Under the pieces are notes generated by a model. The model had not been told where the DNA came from and searched no databases. It worked only from the letters and a program-made list of their open reading frames with translations. The translations under genes and the position numbers were made by a program. Below, in pieces: positions 14,301 through 26,313 of a stretch of DNA of 64,000 nt; within the stretch, counting starts at the first letter, position 1; every line of letters begins with the position of its first letter. The DNA comes from Tetrahymena elliotti 4EA (Eukaryota > Ciliophora > Oligohymenophorea > Hymenostomatida > Tetrahymenidae), in assembly GCA_000231825.2 (NCBI GenBank), contig JH720294.1, forward strand, positions 2,822,450 to 2,886,449, in the 5' to 3' direction.

Positions 14301-17248
14301 TTCTTCATCATCAAATTGATATGCCCCTCCTTCATTTTTGTTAACCTTTATCTTATTATCTTCACTCTCCTTTCTGACTACTTTATTACTTCCTTAGCTA
14401 GTAGGCGGTCTAGAATTTTTATTAAACTTAGGACCATAGTCATTTTCTTCATCTTCATCCTAATTGTCTTAGAGATACTTAAAAGGTTAATACTTTTTAC
14501 CACCAAAATCATTTTCATCTTGATCATCATTAAAGTCATCATAATCATCATTACTGTCTTTTCTCTTTTTCTTATAATCATCTTCATCGTCCAAAGAAAT
14601 AAAATCTGAGTTTTTCTTTGGCTTTTATTATTAAGGTTTTTTCTCATTTTTCTTCTATTAATTATTTTTTGCATTTGCACTACTGCTTTGTGGTGTTTTT
14701 TCATCTTTAATTTAAGTTTATGACTAAGCATTTTCACCTTCTTCCTTTTTGTATCCTTAAATACCACCGCCTTTTCCTTAACCTCTTTACAAGAACTTCT
14801 TCTTTTCTTTTTCCTTTGGACCATTATTACTTTTATCATTAATCTCTACATTTGATGAAATTTAATTAAAGCTGTCTAACCCTCCTGTGCTGTGTATTTA
14901 ATTTAACTTATTTGAACCTCCAACTGGTTTCTCATTAAAGTTATTTTAATTAGAGCTAAAACCATCATTTTTAGTGAGTGAAGAAGCTGACTTAAAATTA
15001 TTCGAGGTGGCCTTTTTAGGTTTTTAAATATTAGTCGCACTAGCACTACCGCCAATTACATCTCCTTTTTATTAGATACCTATTTCTTCAATGTGATTTT
15101 AAGCTGCTTTTGAACGCTTTTGAGCATTTGATAAAAATGTTCTAGATCCTTTCTTAAGAAAACTTTGTCTCTTACTTCCACCAGACTATCCCCCATTATT
15201 ATCATTAAAATCATTAAAGTCTTCTTATCCCTCTTCTCTCATTTTTTCTTCAATTAAATCTTCAAAATTTTTATAAACTGCTTTAGATTTAATGGGAATA
15301 TCTTCAATAGGATTAACACTTCTTGATGTATTAAAATTCTATTGACTACGTTCACTCTCATTTCCCATTTAATTATTTTTAAATTGATTTTTATTAGGTT
15401 GGATTGGTCTTTCATCCTCATCATCAATAAGATTTTTATTATAGTTATTCTTTTATGCTTGGATAGGTCTTTCATCATTAAAATAATTATTTTTCTATTA
15501 TTTAGGTGGCAAATCTTCTTCTTGATAATTGTTCATTTTATTTTAAAATTAGTTCTTATTTTAAGGATATTATTTTTAAGGAGGAAAACTACTTTCTTCT
15601 TGCTATTCGTGTTAATCATAATAAGGATTCTTTTAATTTTTAGCTCCTTTAATAGGTCTGTCATCATCCAAAAAATTTTATCTGCTATTTTTGCTTTATA
15701 TTGGTAGATACTGATTGATTTCTTCTTCTTGATTAATATCATAAGGTCTATTTTAAAACTAATTTTTATTTGAAAGAGGAGGATTCATATTTTCCATTCT
15801 ATTAAATCTATTATCTTCATTATTTTAGTTATTGCCTCTTACCTTTAAATTGCTCATGAGATATTGCTGATCATTATCTGAAAGAGCATTCTAATTAATT
15901 TATTTTTAGGAAACTAATTTCTCTTTTTACATATATTCTGTATCATAATTACTCATTTTATTTTGATTTCTTGTAAACTAATTTAATGATGAATTCTAAT
16001 GCATATTTAAGATACTATCTCTTAAGAATTCATTATCATCACCCATCACAGATGAAGGATTTATATTTTCTGCATTGAAAGGCTTTTCATCATATTTATT
16101 AGCAAATTAATTACTTCTCTAATTATTTTAGCCAATAGGTCTTTCATTATTATTTGGCTTTCTATCATTAATATTTTATATTCTATCATTTCCCATATTG
16201 CCTAAGTTTCTATCTTAATTGTAATTGTTGTTGTTGTACATCATATCATCATTTCTTGCATTTTACATTCCTTTTTAATTAAAGTTCTTATTAAACAATT
16301 CGCTTTCATCTTCCTTATTCTAACCTCTCCCAGCAAAGCTCTATTTATTAGAAGCCTAAAAATTGTTAAAGTTTTATGATTGATCAAAGTTATTGTCATA
16401 TTCAACAAATTCTGATTTAGATTAAAGTTGCTGTTCAGAAAAACCTGAGAGATCAAACAAATTTGTTGTATTATTTCCAGCAGGTAATTGAGGATTATTT
16501 AAAATGTTATTGTTTTTCTTATTAAATGTATTAGGGTTTTAAGCATTGCTATTAATATTCTATGAATTGCTACTTACTCCCAATGGTGATTAATTCTACC
16601 TAAAATTCATTTTAAAAAAAACAATTTTTAATAATTGAAAATATATTACAAATATTGCAAACAATATAATAAACCATTTAAATAATTTCTTTATTCAAAA
16701 TGTAGAACAAATTTATTAAATAAATTTTTTACTTTTAAAGTTTATCATAAAAGCTTTACAAATCGTTTTATTAGTTGAAGAATCTATCTTCCATGCTTCT
16801 AAAAGCAGTGTCAATATTATCTCTTGTCATTGTATTATTTAAGTTTACATTGCTACTTTGCTTTGGCTAAGGTTGAAACGAAGGTTAAATATTATTTTAG
16901 AATTGATTAACGCCCATAGACTAACTATTCATACTATTCATATTCATTCCTGCCATGCTATTCCCATTTATGTTGCTATTATATTAACTCATCATGCTTT
17001 ATAGTGCATTAGGATTGAATTATCCTCCATTCTAGTTCATCATCATCATTTTAAACATGTTGTTTACCATGTCAAACATTTAAGATGTAGCTTGATTATT
17101 TCCACCTCCAGCACTCATCATACCTATATCATTAAAAATACGCCTTCTTTTTATTTGCTATTAAATTATTCATTTACATACTGTTATCTAAATTCATCAT
17201 CTATGGAGGAAATCCTGAATTCATATTAAAATTATTTGGATTCATCAT
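11334..17248 (-). CDS. CPAP/SAS-4-like protein with C-terminal Tcp10 (G-box) domain, 1,691 aa
   Basis: Eleven exons: 17248-17182, 17123-16733, 16599-13710, 13662-13366, 13304-12899, 12660-12059, 11993-11877, 11823-11746, 11696-11635, 11580-11454, 11372-11334; total 1,692 codons. The C-terminal ~170 residues are a ladder of short Gly-rich beta hairpins (FYEDGKQVVQFANGVKRQVF, VIYYFADAQTT, IEIHFPSGKKEI, FADGTEKYIYEDGEE), the Tcp10_C/G-box domain of CPAP/SAS-4, which scaffolds the centriole wall. Before it lie two long coiled coils (from ~13930 to 13450), again as in CPAP. The N-terminal two thirds are disordered: a Met/Asn/Gln-rich start, then Asn/Asp-rich sequence with four ERPI-type motifs. 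A coiled coil plus Tcp10_C argues for a basal-body role; this is inference, because ciliates have more than one Tcp10-domain protein. Removal of the last small intron (11373-11453) is optional, as both readings stay open. Confidence 0.85.
15395..16150 (-). repeat. Four dispersed (D/N)(D/E)RPI protein motifs
   Basis: Within the disordered part of the Tcp10-domain protein the coding strand repeats AGACCTAT/AGACCAAT four times, near 16132-16149, 15650-15667, 15463-15480 and 15397-15414. They encode NNERPIGQNN, DDDRPIKGAKN, NDERPIQAQKN and DEDERPIQPNKN. The conserved core Arg-Pro-Ile in an acidic setting, followed by Asn/Lys, looks like a repeated short linear motif rather than random low complexity. 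Confidence 0.6.
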
Positions 17249-18450
17249 GCTCTAAAAGCTTCTATCTATTTTATAATATTTAAAAATAGCAAATTGTAAT
17301 TCTGAATAAATCTCAAATCATCAAAATGAATCTAAGCTAACGTTTATAAATATATTTAATACCTTAAGGCTAAGATTAATCTCCCATAAAATGCTAAATA
17401 ATTGATTGCTATTAAGCTATTTATGAAAATATGCTATCTATCTATGTATGTTTTTAGTAATTTGGAGAACTACTTTCCAAAACAAATTAAGAATTAATCT
17501 TGGATTTTTTAATTTTTTTGAATATTTTATTTAAAAAAAGAAATTTTGTTTGCTTGTTTGTTTGTTTGTGACTGAAGAAAATATGAATATTTTTCAAATA
17601 TAATTTAGCGTAAAACTTAATATTACTTGACAAGCTAATAACCTTTATTCATAAAGAAAATTATTAAACCAAGTTAGAATTTAAATTTTCAATTTTATCT
17701 ATTTTTACAATAATATCAGTCATTTTCTTTTCTATATAAATCTGCTTACTTACATACATTGATACAAACATATTCTTACTTATACATTAATTAGTATTTC
17801 AAATATTTCTGCAATTTAAAAAACATTATCTATCTATCTTTACATTCAAGAATAATTATGATTAAAAATATGTAAATTATTAATTTTTAAAAATTTTAAA
17901 TTAAACTGAACCAAAATAACCAGAATATTAATTATCATTGATTAAATTCTATTGTACCATGTTAATTATTTTCTATTGAGTTTTAAGTAAATTTTATTGA
18001 ATGAAATATTCACTAATAGCTTTTAAGAATAATCAATAAAAAAAACATAATAATTTTATGTAGTCCTAAATATAAATCAATTAATTATTTAAGATTAAGA
18101 TAAATTAAAATTAGTTTAGTTTTAAGATTCTTTATGAGAAATAAAAGATTAAAGTTTATGTTTTTAAAATTATTTAAAAATAAATTAAATACCAGAGTAT
18201 AAATGAAAATAGCAAGCAGTACAATAATAACAATAATTATTTTCATAATGAAGAACAAATATATTTACAAAATTAAAACTTTTGTTGAATGAAATACAAA
18301 AATAATTATTTATTAAACTGAGATAATAAAATTGATAGATTGAAACTTCAAAAATGAGCCTTAAAAAACTTTTATTTTTTTTTGTTTAAATGTGTTAATG
18401 CTACTTTAGAGTTAGTGAAAACTATAAAATAAATTTATTTTAAAATTCCT
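17249..18450. other. Intergenic, no gene seen
   Basis: A+T-rich spacer with a TTTG/CTTG simple repeat near 17549-17570. No protein-like frame. It should include the promoter of the Tcp10-domain gene. Confidence 0.6.
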
Positions 18451-20703
18451 TCAAAAGGGATCAAAACTTAAACAATAAGGATAGCTTGGGAGGGATTTTT
18501 TAGCTCTAACTTTTCTAAAACCTTCTACTGTAATGAGCATTTCGTTTTCTTTTTTAGTGATTCCACAAAATCCTTTACTCTAATGATGCATTTTATTGTA
18601 AATTTTTTTCATTTTTTCATTTTCCTCCATTTTCTCATCAAAGTGATCTAATTCTGCCATAATATTCTATTTAAATTTATTAAAATAATTTATTATTGTA
18701 TAATTAAATGAAATATAATCAGATATTATTTATAATTTTATAGAAATTGAAATAAATTTAATACATTATTGATTAGGTTTTTAATTATGAGAAAATTAGA
18801 AATTGATAAAATAAAATTAATTGATAAGATATTCAGATTGAAAAATAAAAAAATTACTTAATCTGTTGAATTAAGGACTTGATAATTACATTTTTTAGTA
18901 TTTTACAATGAATTGGACAGAGAAGATTAGATTTTACGATCAGTGTCTGAGTTATATGGGATAGGTTTTAAACTATTTTGTTCAATACTAAAAGAATCTC
19001 TTTTTGGGGATTATCTTTTTGAAGTATTAGCTTTTACAATATCAATGGGATTAGAAGTTTAGGGTCTAGTTTTACTTACTCTATAGGGAAATTAGCTTTA
19101 AGTTGCAATAAGTTTATTAGATCCATTAAATTCTCCACTATTTACACTCTGAATCAACTTTTAATTGGTTAAATTTATATTGATAATATCACCATTAATA
19201 TTTTCAATACTTTTTTTAGCTTCTTTTGCACTTTGTATACTTCTTAATAAACTTCCTACTTTACAAATTTATTGATTTTTATTTTCATTGCTATCAATAT
19301 TATATGCATAACTTGCTAATGCATTATTATTTCTACTTTATTCTTCTAACGCAAACATCCCTTTTGTACCAATAGCTCTGATATTATAATCATAATTTAT
19401 TCCATATTCCTACTAGCTCATAACTCTTTTCCTTCTTGTTTCATTTTACTAATTAAAACTTTCTTACTACAATGATGTCTATTTATTAGAAAATATGATA
19501 AATATTAAATAACTTTTTTTGGTCCACAAGTTAGTTAGCTTTCAAAATAATTTGTAAAACCCAAATTTGATTAAAAAATCTATTTTGATTAAATTATAAA
19601 TTTCATCTTTCTTAATTTTCAAAGCAAATAAATGTAAAAAAGGGTTGAGTAAATGTAAACAAAATTTTAAATTAATCTAAATGAATATTGAAACAATCTT
19701 AAATGTAAATAAATACCTAAAGTGTATTACCACATCTAGAAATAGCAGAGTTCAATCTAGGATATCTCTAAAGACTTCCAACAGTTGCATTTAAATTTGC
19801 AATTTACTAAGTATTGTTTTCTTTAGCTAAACTTATTTAATTTTCTTAAGTATTCAATTATTCTTCTTTGGATATGATTTTTATCAAAGCACCTTCTTCT
19901 TTGGTTGTGTTGAGACTTGATAATTAAATTTAAAAGGAAGTGTTTTGCTTTTGTTTTATGTCAGCATTCAAATTCTTTTTGAAGTTTTCTAAGAAGGTCT
20001 AACGAGTTTTTTCTCTGAACTGTTTTTATTTTTCTAATTGCTTGATCATTTCATCTTGCTTGCTAAATTAAATATTTTGGTTCCATTCATCTCCTTTTGT
20101 TTGATATTCCTCCATTTTGGGATGCCATACTTTCGGTGTGGGTCCTTCAATTTTATTAGGATAGTCTACAACATTTTATTTTGCTACATTTTCAAGCAAT
20201 TTAGTTTTTGTTGAAGATAACCCTCTTGGACTATCATTATGATAAAAACTCAATCCTGTTGAACGCTTGCTATTCTTAACAGTGTTCTACTGTTTTTATT
20301 CTAATCCAAAATCTTCAAGCGGTGTGTCTAAATCTTCATTTTATTTCTTGTAAAATTATGTTGCTTTCGTTGTTCCTTAACTTACAGGTCTACTCCCCTT
20401 ACGAGAGGCTAAACCTTACTAATTAATTGTTGGATTGTATGGATCAGATTATCCTTAATTACTTTGATTAGTATTTTAATAGTTATTCCTTTTCTTAGCT
20501 AATGCACTAGGAGGTTTAGTCACATTATCTTCCCATATATTTTTTTTCTACAATTAAAGCTAAATGATATCATTTTCTAGAATATCTATTGAATTAGGAT
20601 TTGGAGATACTGATTAATTTTATAATTTCATTTTTCTTTTATTAGATTAAGATGTTCCTGGTTTAGAACTAGGTAAATTTGATATCTGAGCACTATCTTT
20701 CAT
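18451..20703 (-). CDS. Unknown protein, 607 aa, Ser/Asn/Gln-rich with central coiled coil
   Basis: Three exons (20703-19717, 19478-18858, 18666-18451) with introns 19479-19716 and 18667-18857; the sum is 608 codons. The N-terminal ~180 residues are Ser/Asn/Gln/Lys-rich and disordered. Around residues 190-260 is KVWHPKMEEY followed by a charged helix (EMIKQLEKQKQFREKTRQTF). The last exon alone has a compact, protein-like sequence: KGFCGITKKENEMLI, VEGFRKVRAKKSLPSYPYC and a C-terminal SFDPF. The final exon could be mistaken for a 69-residue gene starting at 18660, but splicing joins it in frame. I do not recognise the family. It sits between the Tcp10-domain gene and a coiled-coil gene on the same strand. 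Confidence 0.75.
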
Positions 20704-21853
20704 TTTATTATAAAAAATATGACACTTATCTATTACTACTTGCTAATTAGAGGAAAAAAGATGCTAATCTTGGTTTTAACTGCCTAGATATTTGAATAAA
20801 AATGAAGATATTATTAAATTACTTAAAGAATATTTTCCTTTTGTAAGTTATTAATTGAGTTTGTTTTAAAGATAATATTATTCAACACTTCAAAAATAAT
20901 TAATTAGATCTATTTCCTTTTTATTAACAAACACTCATTATTTATAACTCTTTTCATTTTACCATTCAATCAAGTTATCGTTAATTATATTCATCTGCTT
21001 GGTTGCATTCATTTGCCAGCATTCTTTTTTTTAATGGTAAATGTAAACATAATCTATATCTATCTATCTCTCAATCAACTATTCATTTTTAAACAACCAC
21101 TTTATTTATTTTTCAAAATAGCTTAAAATCTTGTTCATCAAATTATAAATTTTTAATATAAAAATAAATCAACTTTTTACAGATAAAGACCTTTTTCAAA
21201 ATATTCATATTACTATTGATAAATATTTATAAAATATTTCTTTTATTTAGAAAGAAAGAAGATAGGTAGGCTAATATAATCTAAATGAATTAAATTTACA
21301 CCCTATTTTATTTTGCATAAACTTTTTAAATCTCCAAATTTATCTATTATTTTAATTAAAAATAAAACTAAATTTTTTGAAAGCAATTTTCAATTCATCT
21401 TTAAATGAAAACTAAAAAATTTTATTAATGAAGAAAAAACGAAAAACATATTAAATAACTTTACTAAAAATAATTTTTATATTAAAGTAAGAAATAAACT
21501 TATCTCTAAATCAAAAAGGTTGTCTGTCAACTGATAGTTCTCATTTTAGATAAAATTCAAAAGCAAATTTGTTTTTTTTGAATTAATTTTAGAAGATGAT
21601 AAAAAAAATTAAATATAAATTGTATTTCCAAAATGAATGCACTTTGAATTATCTAATAATAAAGTAATAATTATTTTAAATGAAAAGTAACAAGTTAAAT
21701 AACTTATCATAAAAAAGAAGGTATAAGTTTTGACAGTATTTTAACAATTAAGAAGATACTAACTAATATAGATTCAGATATTATGTATATATGTGCTCAC
21801 AAAATACCCCAAAATTTATATGCAAAAATGCTATTTAATGAACTTATTGAAAC
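20704..21853. other. Intergenic, no gene seen
   Basis: A+T-rich spacer upstream of the 607-residue protein gene and downstream of the next minus-strand gene. Contains short TATC-type repeats near 21056-21070. No coding frame could be supported. Confidence 0.6.
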
Positions 21854-23286
21854 TCACATTTCACCTTAGAATTAATTGTTAGAATGGGAGTTATTTAAAG
21901 AAACATTATCATCAGAAACAATATTTGTGGACATTTCATGACTATCAAGCATGTCCCCCATTTCTCTCATAAATCCAGCTACACTAGTTTCAGTTTGTGA
22001 TAGCTTTTCTTTAAGTTCGATATTTTCTTACTCAGCTTCTCTTACCTTTATTTGTAAAAAGATAATACAAAAACATAAAATAATTTGATTAAAATTTTAA
22101 AAAATAAAGAAATACCTTTTATTCTAATAATTTATATGTGACTAATTATTGTGGGTCTTTTTTTGTATTAGCTTGTGGGTTTGGATTAGGAAGAGCATTC
22201 AAGCTGGCTAACTACCTTTGAAGCATTTATATTTGTTAATCTTTAGCCTTGATTTTAGTCATAAGTTCAATTTCTTTATTTTTCAATTGGAATACAAGTT
22301 GATTAGATTCTTCGTTCTTTTTATTGATATTACTTAACTCTTAATCTTTTTTATTGAGAGTCACAACAAACTCCTTTTTGAATTTTTCATGTTCCAATTT
22401 AATTTTCTATTCATATTCCTTTAAGTTGTTTACAAATATAATTTTCTTAAAAGACTAATTTAACTGCTTGTTTATTATTTTCTGAAGGGCAAACTAAATA
22501 CTTCCAACTTTCTTTTCTAAAATGCGAAAGATAAGCTTAGATTTTAATTAGTTATTCTATTTTTTGATGTAGCTATGTTACTAAATATCTTTAAATGCGT
22601 TCAATTTATGAAGCCATTCCCTAATTTATATATCCAAATAAAAGCATTATTTTATATTCAATAATTTGTTAAGCATTTATACCTTTTCTTAATCATATTG
22701 GCAATCTTTGTTAACATAGTCTCTAATTTTATAAATACAAGTTAATATTTTGTCATGATCCCTACTGTCTCTACATGAATTAGTTATTGTCTTTTTTCAT
22801 TTTAAAAATTTACATCATTCTAATTGCTTACTCATTCTATTATAAATGTATTCATAATAAATATCTAACTAATTACTTGTGCTAATCGTCTTGCTTTTTA
22901 ATCATTTTTTCAAGCTGTTTAATCTCCACAACCAAACCGTCTCTCTTTAATAAATAAATATACAATAAAGTTTGATTTAGTTAAATAGATAAATTCTATT
23001 AAAAGAATATATTTTGTTTGAATCAATCTAATTGCTTTACTTAATTTTTAGAATCTAATTGCTTTGGAGTAGGAAAGGATGCTAAAAGCTCTGAAGGGAA
23101 TTTCCCATCTGGTGTTTTTCCATACAAACTATTATGCATTTCTGCCGCTTATTGGAGGTTACTTGAGAATTATTAATTTTCATTTAGATTAGTGAGTTTG
23201 AGACTATTAGAATCTTAAATATACATTGCATCTCTTTAATTATAAATATGCTTTTCCGATCTATGGACGTGTTTGCTGCTTATCAT
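21854..23286 (-). CDS. Coiled-coil protein, 372 aa, unknown function
   Basis: Five exons (23286-23041, 22944-22877, 22790-22683, 22620-22116, 22045-21854), all introns GT..AG and 62-96 nt, sum 373 codons. The first ~80 residues are polar with KTPDGKFPSELLASFPTPKQL. The centre is a long helix (VEIKQLEKMIKKQ, then FRILEKKVGSIQFALQKI) continuing into a strong coiled coil (ELSNINKKNEESNQLV..QIQMLQRQLASL) up to about residue 290, interrupted by the Pro/Asn stretch PNPNPQANTKK. The tail has another short coil (REAEQENIELKEKLSQTE) and ends GEM. No family recognised; the shape suggests a cytoskeletal or basal-body structural protein, which is inference. Exon 2/3 junction (intron 22791-22876) was chosen because it alone keeps the downstream coil in frame. 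Confidence 0.72.
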
Positions 23287-25659
23287 GTCATGCAATCTTT
23301 AATTAATAGAATTTATGTTACTTTAATTTTATTTTTTCAAACAAAATTTTCAATATTCATTTATTCATAATAGATGGACAAAAATCTAATCTTATTTTTT
23401 GCTTTTCTATTTATTTGAATTCTGCTTAAAAGATTCAAATAGAAAAAGAAATATAGAGACTTCATTTATAATAAACTATTAATTACTAATTTTCTTACTG
23501 CCCTGAAAAGTTATCTTCTTGCTAGTTTTGCTGCTAGTATTAACAAAAAGGGTTTAATATTGAATTATGCAATTGATGAATAACAAAGCCTATTCTAATT
23601 AAACTGATATTAAAAGCTAAAAATATTACTTATATTTCATCTGGTACCATTTTATGTAAAGTTAATATTATTCACAAAATTTATATATGTATTTATTTTA
23701 AATGAATGATAATGTTTGAAATGGATTTTTATTAATGGCCTATATCACTAAATAACTAACTAACTATCCTAATATAAAATTGAATAATATTTATTAATTA
23801 ATTGTTTATTTTTTTTTGATTTATCAAATCCAAACAAACTTTTCTTTAAATAGTTTTAAATAATTTCAAATTCTTAATGCCCAATAGTTATTATTAATTT
23901 ATAATAAAGATAACCAGCATTATATTTGATTAAGAACATAAACAAAAAAACAAACAAATTCAGATACCAAAGTGATAAATAAATTATTATATATTTCATT
24001 ATGTTTTTTAAATTATGAATTTAAATAATTCAATAATACCTAAATACCTAATTAATTCAAATATTTTTTCGTTATCTTCTAAAATATATTTTATAATTTA
24101 TCATTTTATTTTTAATTTTTTAGATACTCAAATGAATGTTAACAAATTTAATAAAATAAACAGTAATAATAAACATAAGCACTAAATAAAACTCAATATA
24201 AGCTAATCAATAAAAAATATTTTGAAGAAAATGGTTATCTCAGTTTGAAAAAATGAATCATTTTATCAAGTAACCCCAAAAAAATAATCTAAATCACAAA
24301 AATAAATAACTTTATAAATAAATTAATTTTATTCTATTTTTGAGCTAATTTATTTTTGAAAATTGATAAATGATGAATACTAAAATAAAAATAGAAAAAC
24401 CTGAATTACATTACATAATGAAGGAATTTAGAAAAAAACAAATTCACATTAAATCTTTTAAAAATTAGTAAATATTATATTTAAAAATAGAAAAAAATAA
24501 TGAAAGAGCAATTGGGAGATTAAATTTTTTATAAAAGCAAATAAGTATGAAATTATTCTTGACTTTTAGATGTAATAAATAACAAATTTAATATAAAAGA
24601 ATATTCTTACTTTTACAATTTTTTCTCAAGGATTGATTAAGCGATGAAATTTTGGATATCAATTCAATCATAAATTGATACATTTTCAAAATGAAAATAT
24701 TTTTTAACAAAATTTTTCTCATATTCCAAACCCGCCTAATGAGTTATTTTAAAATTGTAAAAATTGATTTCTTTTTAAGTAAGATATTTAACTAAAGAAA
24801 AAGGAATTATTGAATCATAGAATTAAATTTTATGAAATAAAAAGAGGATATTAACCTAATTTTAATAATTCATTCAAATTATTAAAAAAATATTAATGAA
24901 AATAAATAACAAATAGAATTATTTCTTAAATTTTATGTAATAAAGTAGATAAGTTTGAAGAGTTTAATAGTTTTTTTAAGCCAATCACTTTTTTTTAGCT
25001 CTTTAAAATCTATTTAAACTAAAACATGAGTAAATCAAATTATGTTTTAATAAAGAATGAATAATATTTTAGGTTTTAGGATATAACTTAATAAATTAGA
25101 TATGATTTTCCTTTCAAAGGAAAAATCAATAAGTCAATAGAATAATCATAAATGATAAGTTATTTGATGAAGAATGTGATTTCTAAACAAATTAATCTGA
25201 AAAAAGAGTGATAGAATGTAAATATGTATTCATAATTTTTAAATATTTTAGTTACAATCCAGATTTATTTAGAATTTAAATTAAAATTTATTTAAATATT
25301 TTGGAGTATCTGAATTTTTTCTTTTAGATAATAGTATGCTAAGTCATAGTAAATTTAGGAGATCCTAAATGGATTTTTGAATGAAAAAAGAAAATTGTGT
25401 TTAATAAAAGATTTATGCTATCTAGCTTATGAGATTAGTGTTACTATCTTTCGGTATTAGAAATTCAATCAATTTGATTATGTGGAATTTAAGTAATATT
25501 TAAATAAAATTAGCTTTGAGTTTTATAATTGTCATTGATATCTATCACAGATTTTGAAGAAGTTTTAGAGATTTTTTCTTATCTCGAGTATAATTAATTG
25601 TTAATACATACATAATCTAAAAATAGTTAGAAGAAAAAAGAATCATAATAAATAAATCA
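23287..25659. other. Intergenic between divergent genes, no gene seen
   Basis: 2.4 kb of A+T-rich sequence carrying the upstream regions of the coiled-coil gene (-) and the secreted-protein gene (+). I find no protein-like frame or RNA signature. Confidence 0.6.
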
Positions 25660-26313
25660 ATGAAGTATATTGTTGTTTGTTTGATATTGGCTGCTGTTCT
25701 TGCATAATAAGAGCCATTAAAACCTGTTTGGTCTCCTTTATGGTCTCAAGATTTCGTTGAATACTTCAACGTTACCAATTCAATTTATGCAAATGTTGGT
25801 ACTTATTAATATGATGCTCCTAATAATTCTTCTAGAGTATCTAGATCTAATGGTAAATAAGATCCTTTCTGTATTGGTTACCTCAACTACAATACCACTA
25901 GCGCTCCTTGCGAACATTTAACTGTTCATAACATCAGATGGATGTATTATCCTGATGAAGACAACTGCTGTTATTGCTGCAATGCTGAATAAGGTTGTGG
26001 TATTTTAAAACCTGACTGGCTCTAAGGTGCTACCTTCTTAGGTTAAGAAGAAATTTATGGAACTCCTGCATTTTCTTGGGTTATGTATGAAGGTCCTAAT
26101 AAGCCTAACTACATTTGGGAAACAACTGAAGCTAATCCCTTGAATAGAACTTTACTTAAAATCGCCAGAAATAACTACTAAGAAATTTACATCCAAAACT
26201 AAATCAGAAGAGACGTCTAAAACATCACTTTACCTTCCAGCTGCAGATTCGAAAATAAGTGTGGTGCTAAGTGTGCTGTCTTTAGAGGAGAAACAGCAGC
26301 CCAAGCTTTCTGA
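25660..26313 (+). CDS. Secreted cysteine-rich protein, 217 aa
   Basis: Single exon, 218 codons, stop TGA at 26311. The N terminus MKYIVVCLILAAVLAQQ is a textbook signal peptide, so the product is probably secreted or in the endomembrane system. A Cys cluster NCCYCCNAEQGCG near residues 103-115 is followed by LKPDWLQGATFLGQE and AFSWVMYEG; a second pair lies near the C terminus (SCRFENKCGAKC). There are several N-glycosylation sequons (NVT, NTT, NRT, NIT). The layout of a Cys cluster, PDW, then a Trp-centred strand recalls a widespread but uncharacterised eukaryotic secreted family; this is only an impression. Codon use is richer in G+C-ending codons than its neighbours, suggesting good expression. 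The gene stands alone on the plus strand. Confidence 0.85.

Noticed and set aside
12278..15742. Several standard-code ORFs on both strands, some 100-150 codons
   Set aside because: They overlap the disordered Asn/Asp-rich part of the Tcp10-domain gene. Their Ile/Phe- or Lys/Met-rich products are the frame-shifted image of AAT/GAT repeats.
18451..18660. Separate 69-residue gene starting at 18660
   Set aside because: The intron 18667-18857 joins it in frame to the upstream gene, and the combined model sums to whole codons.
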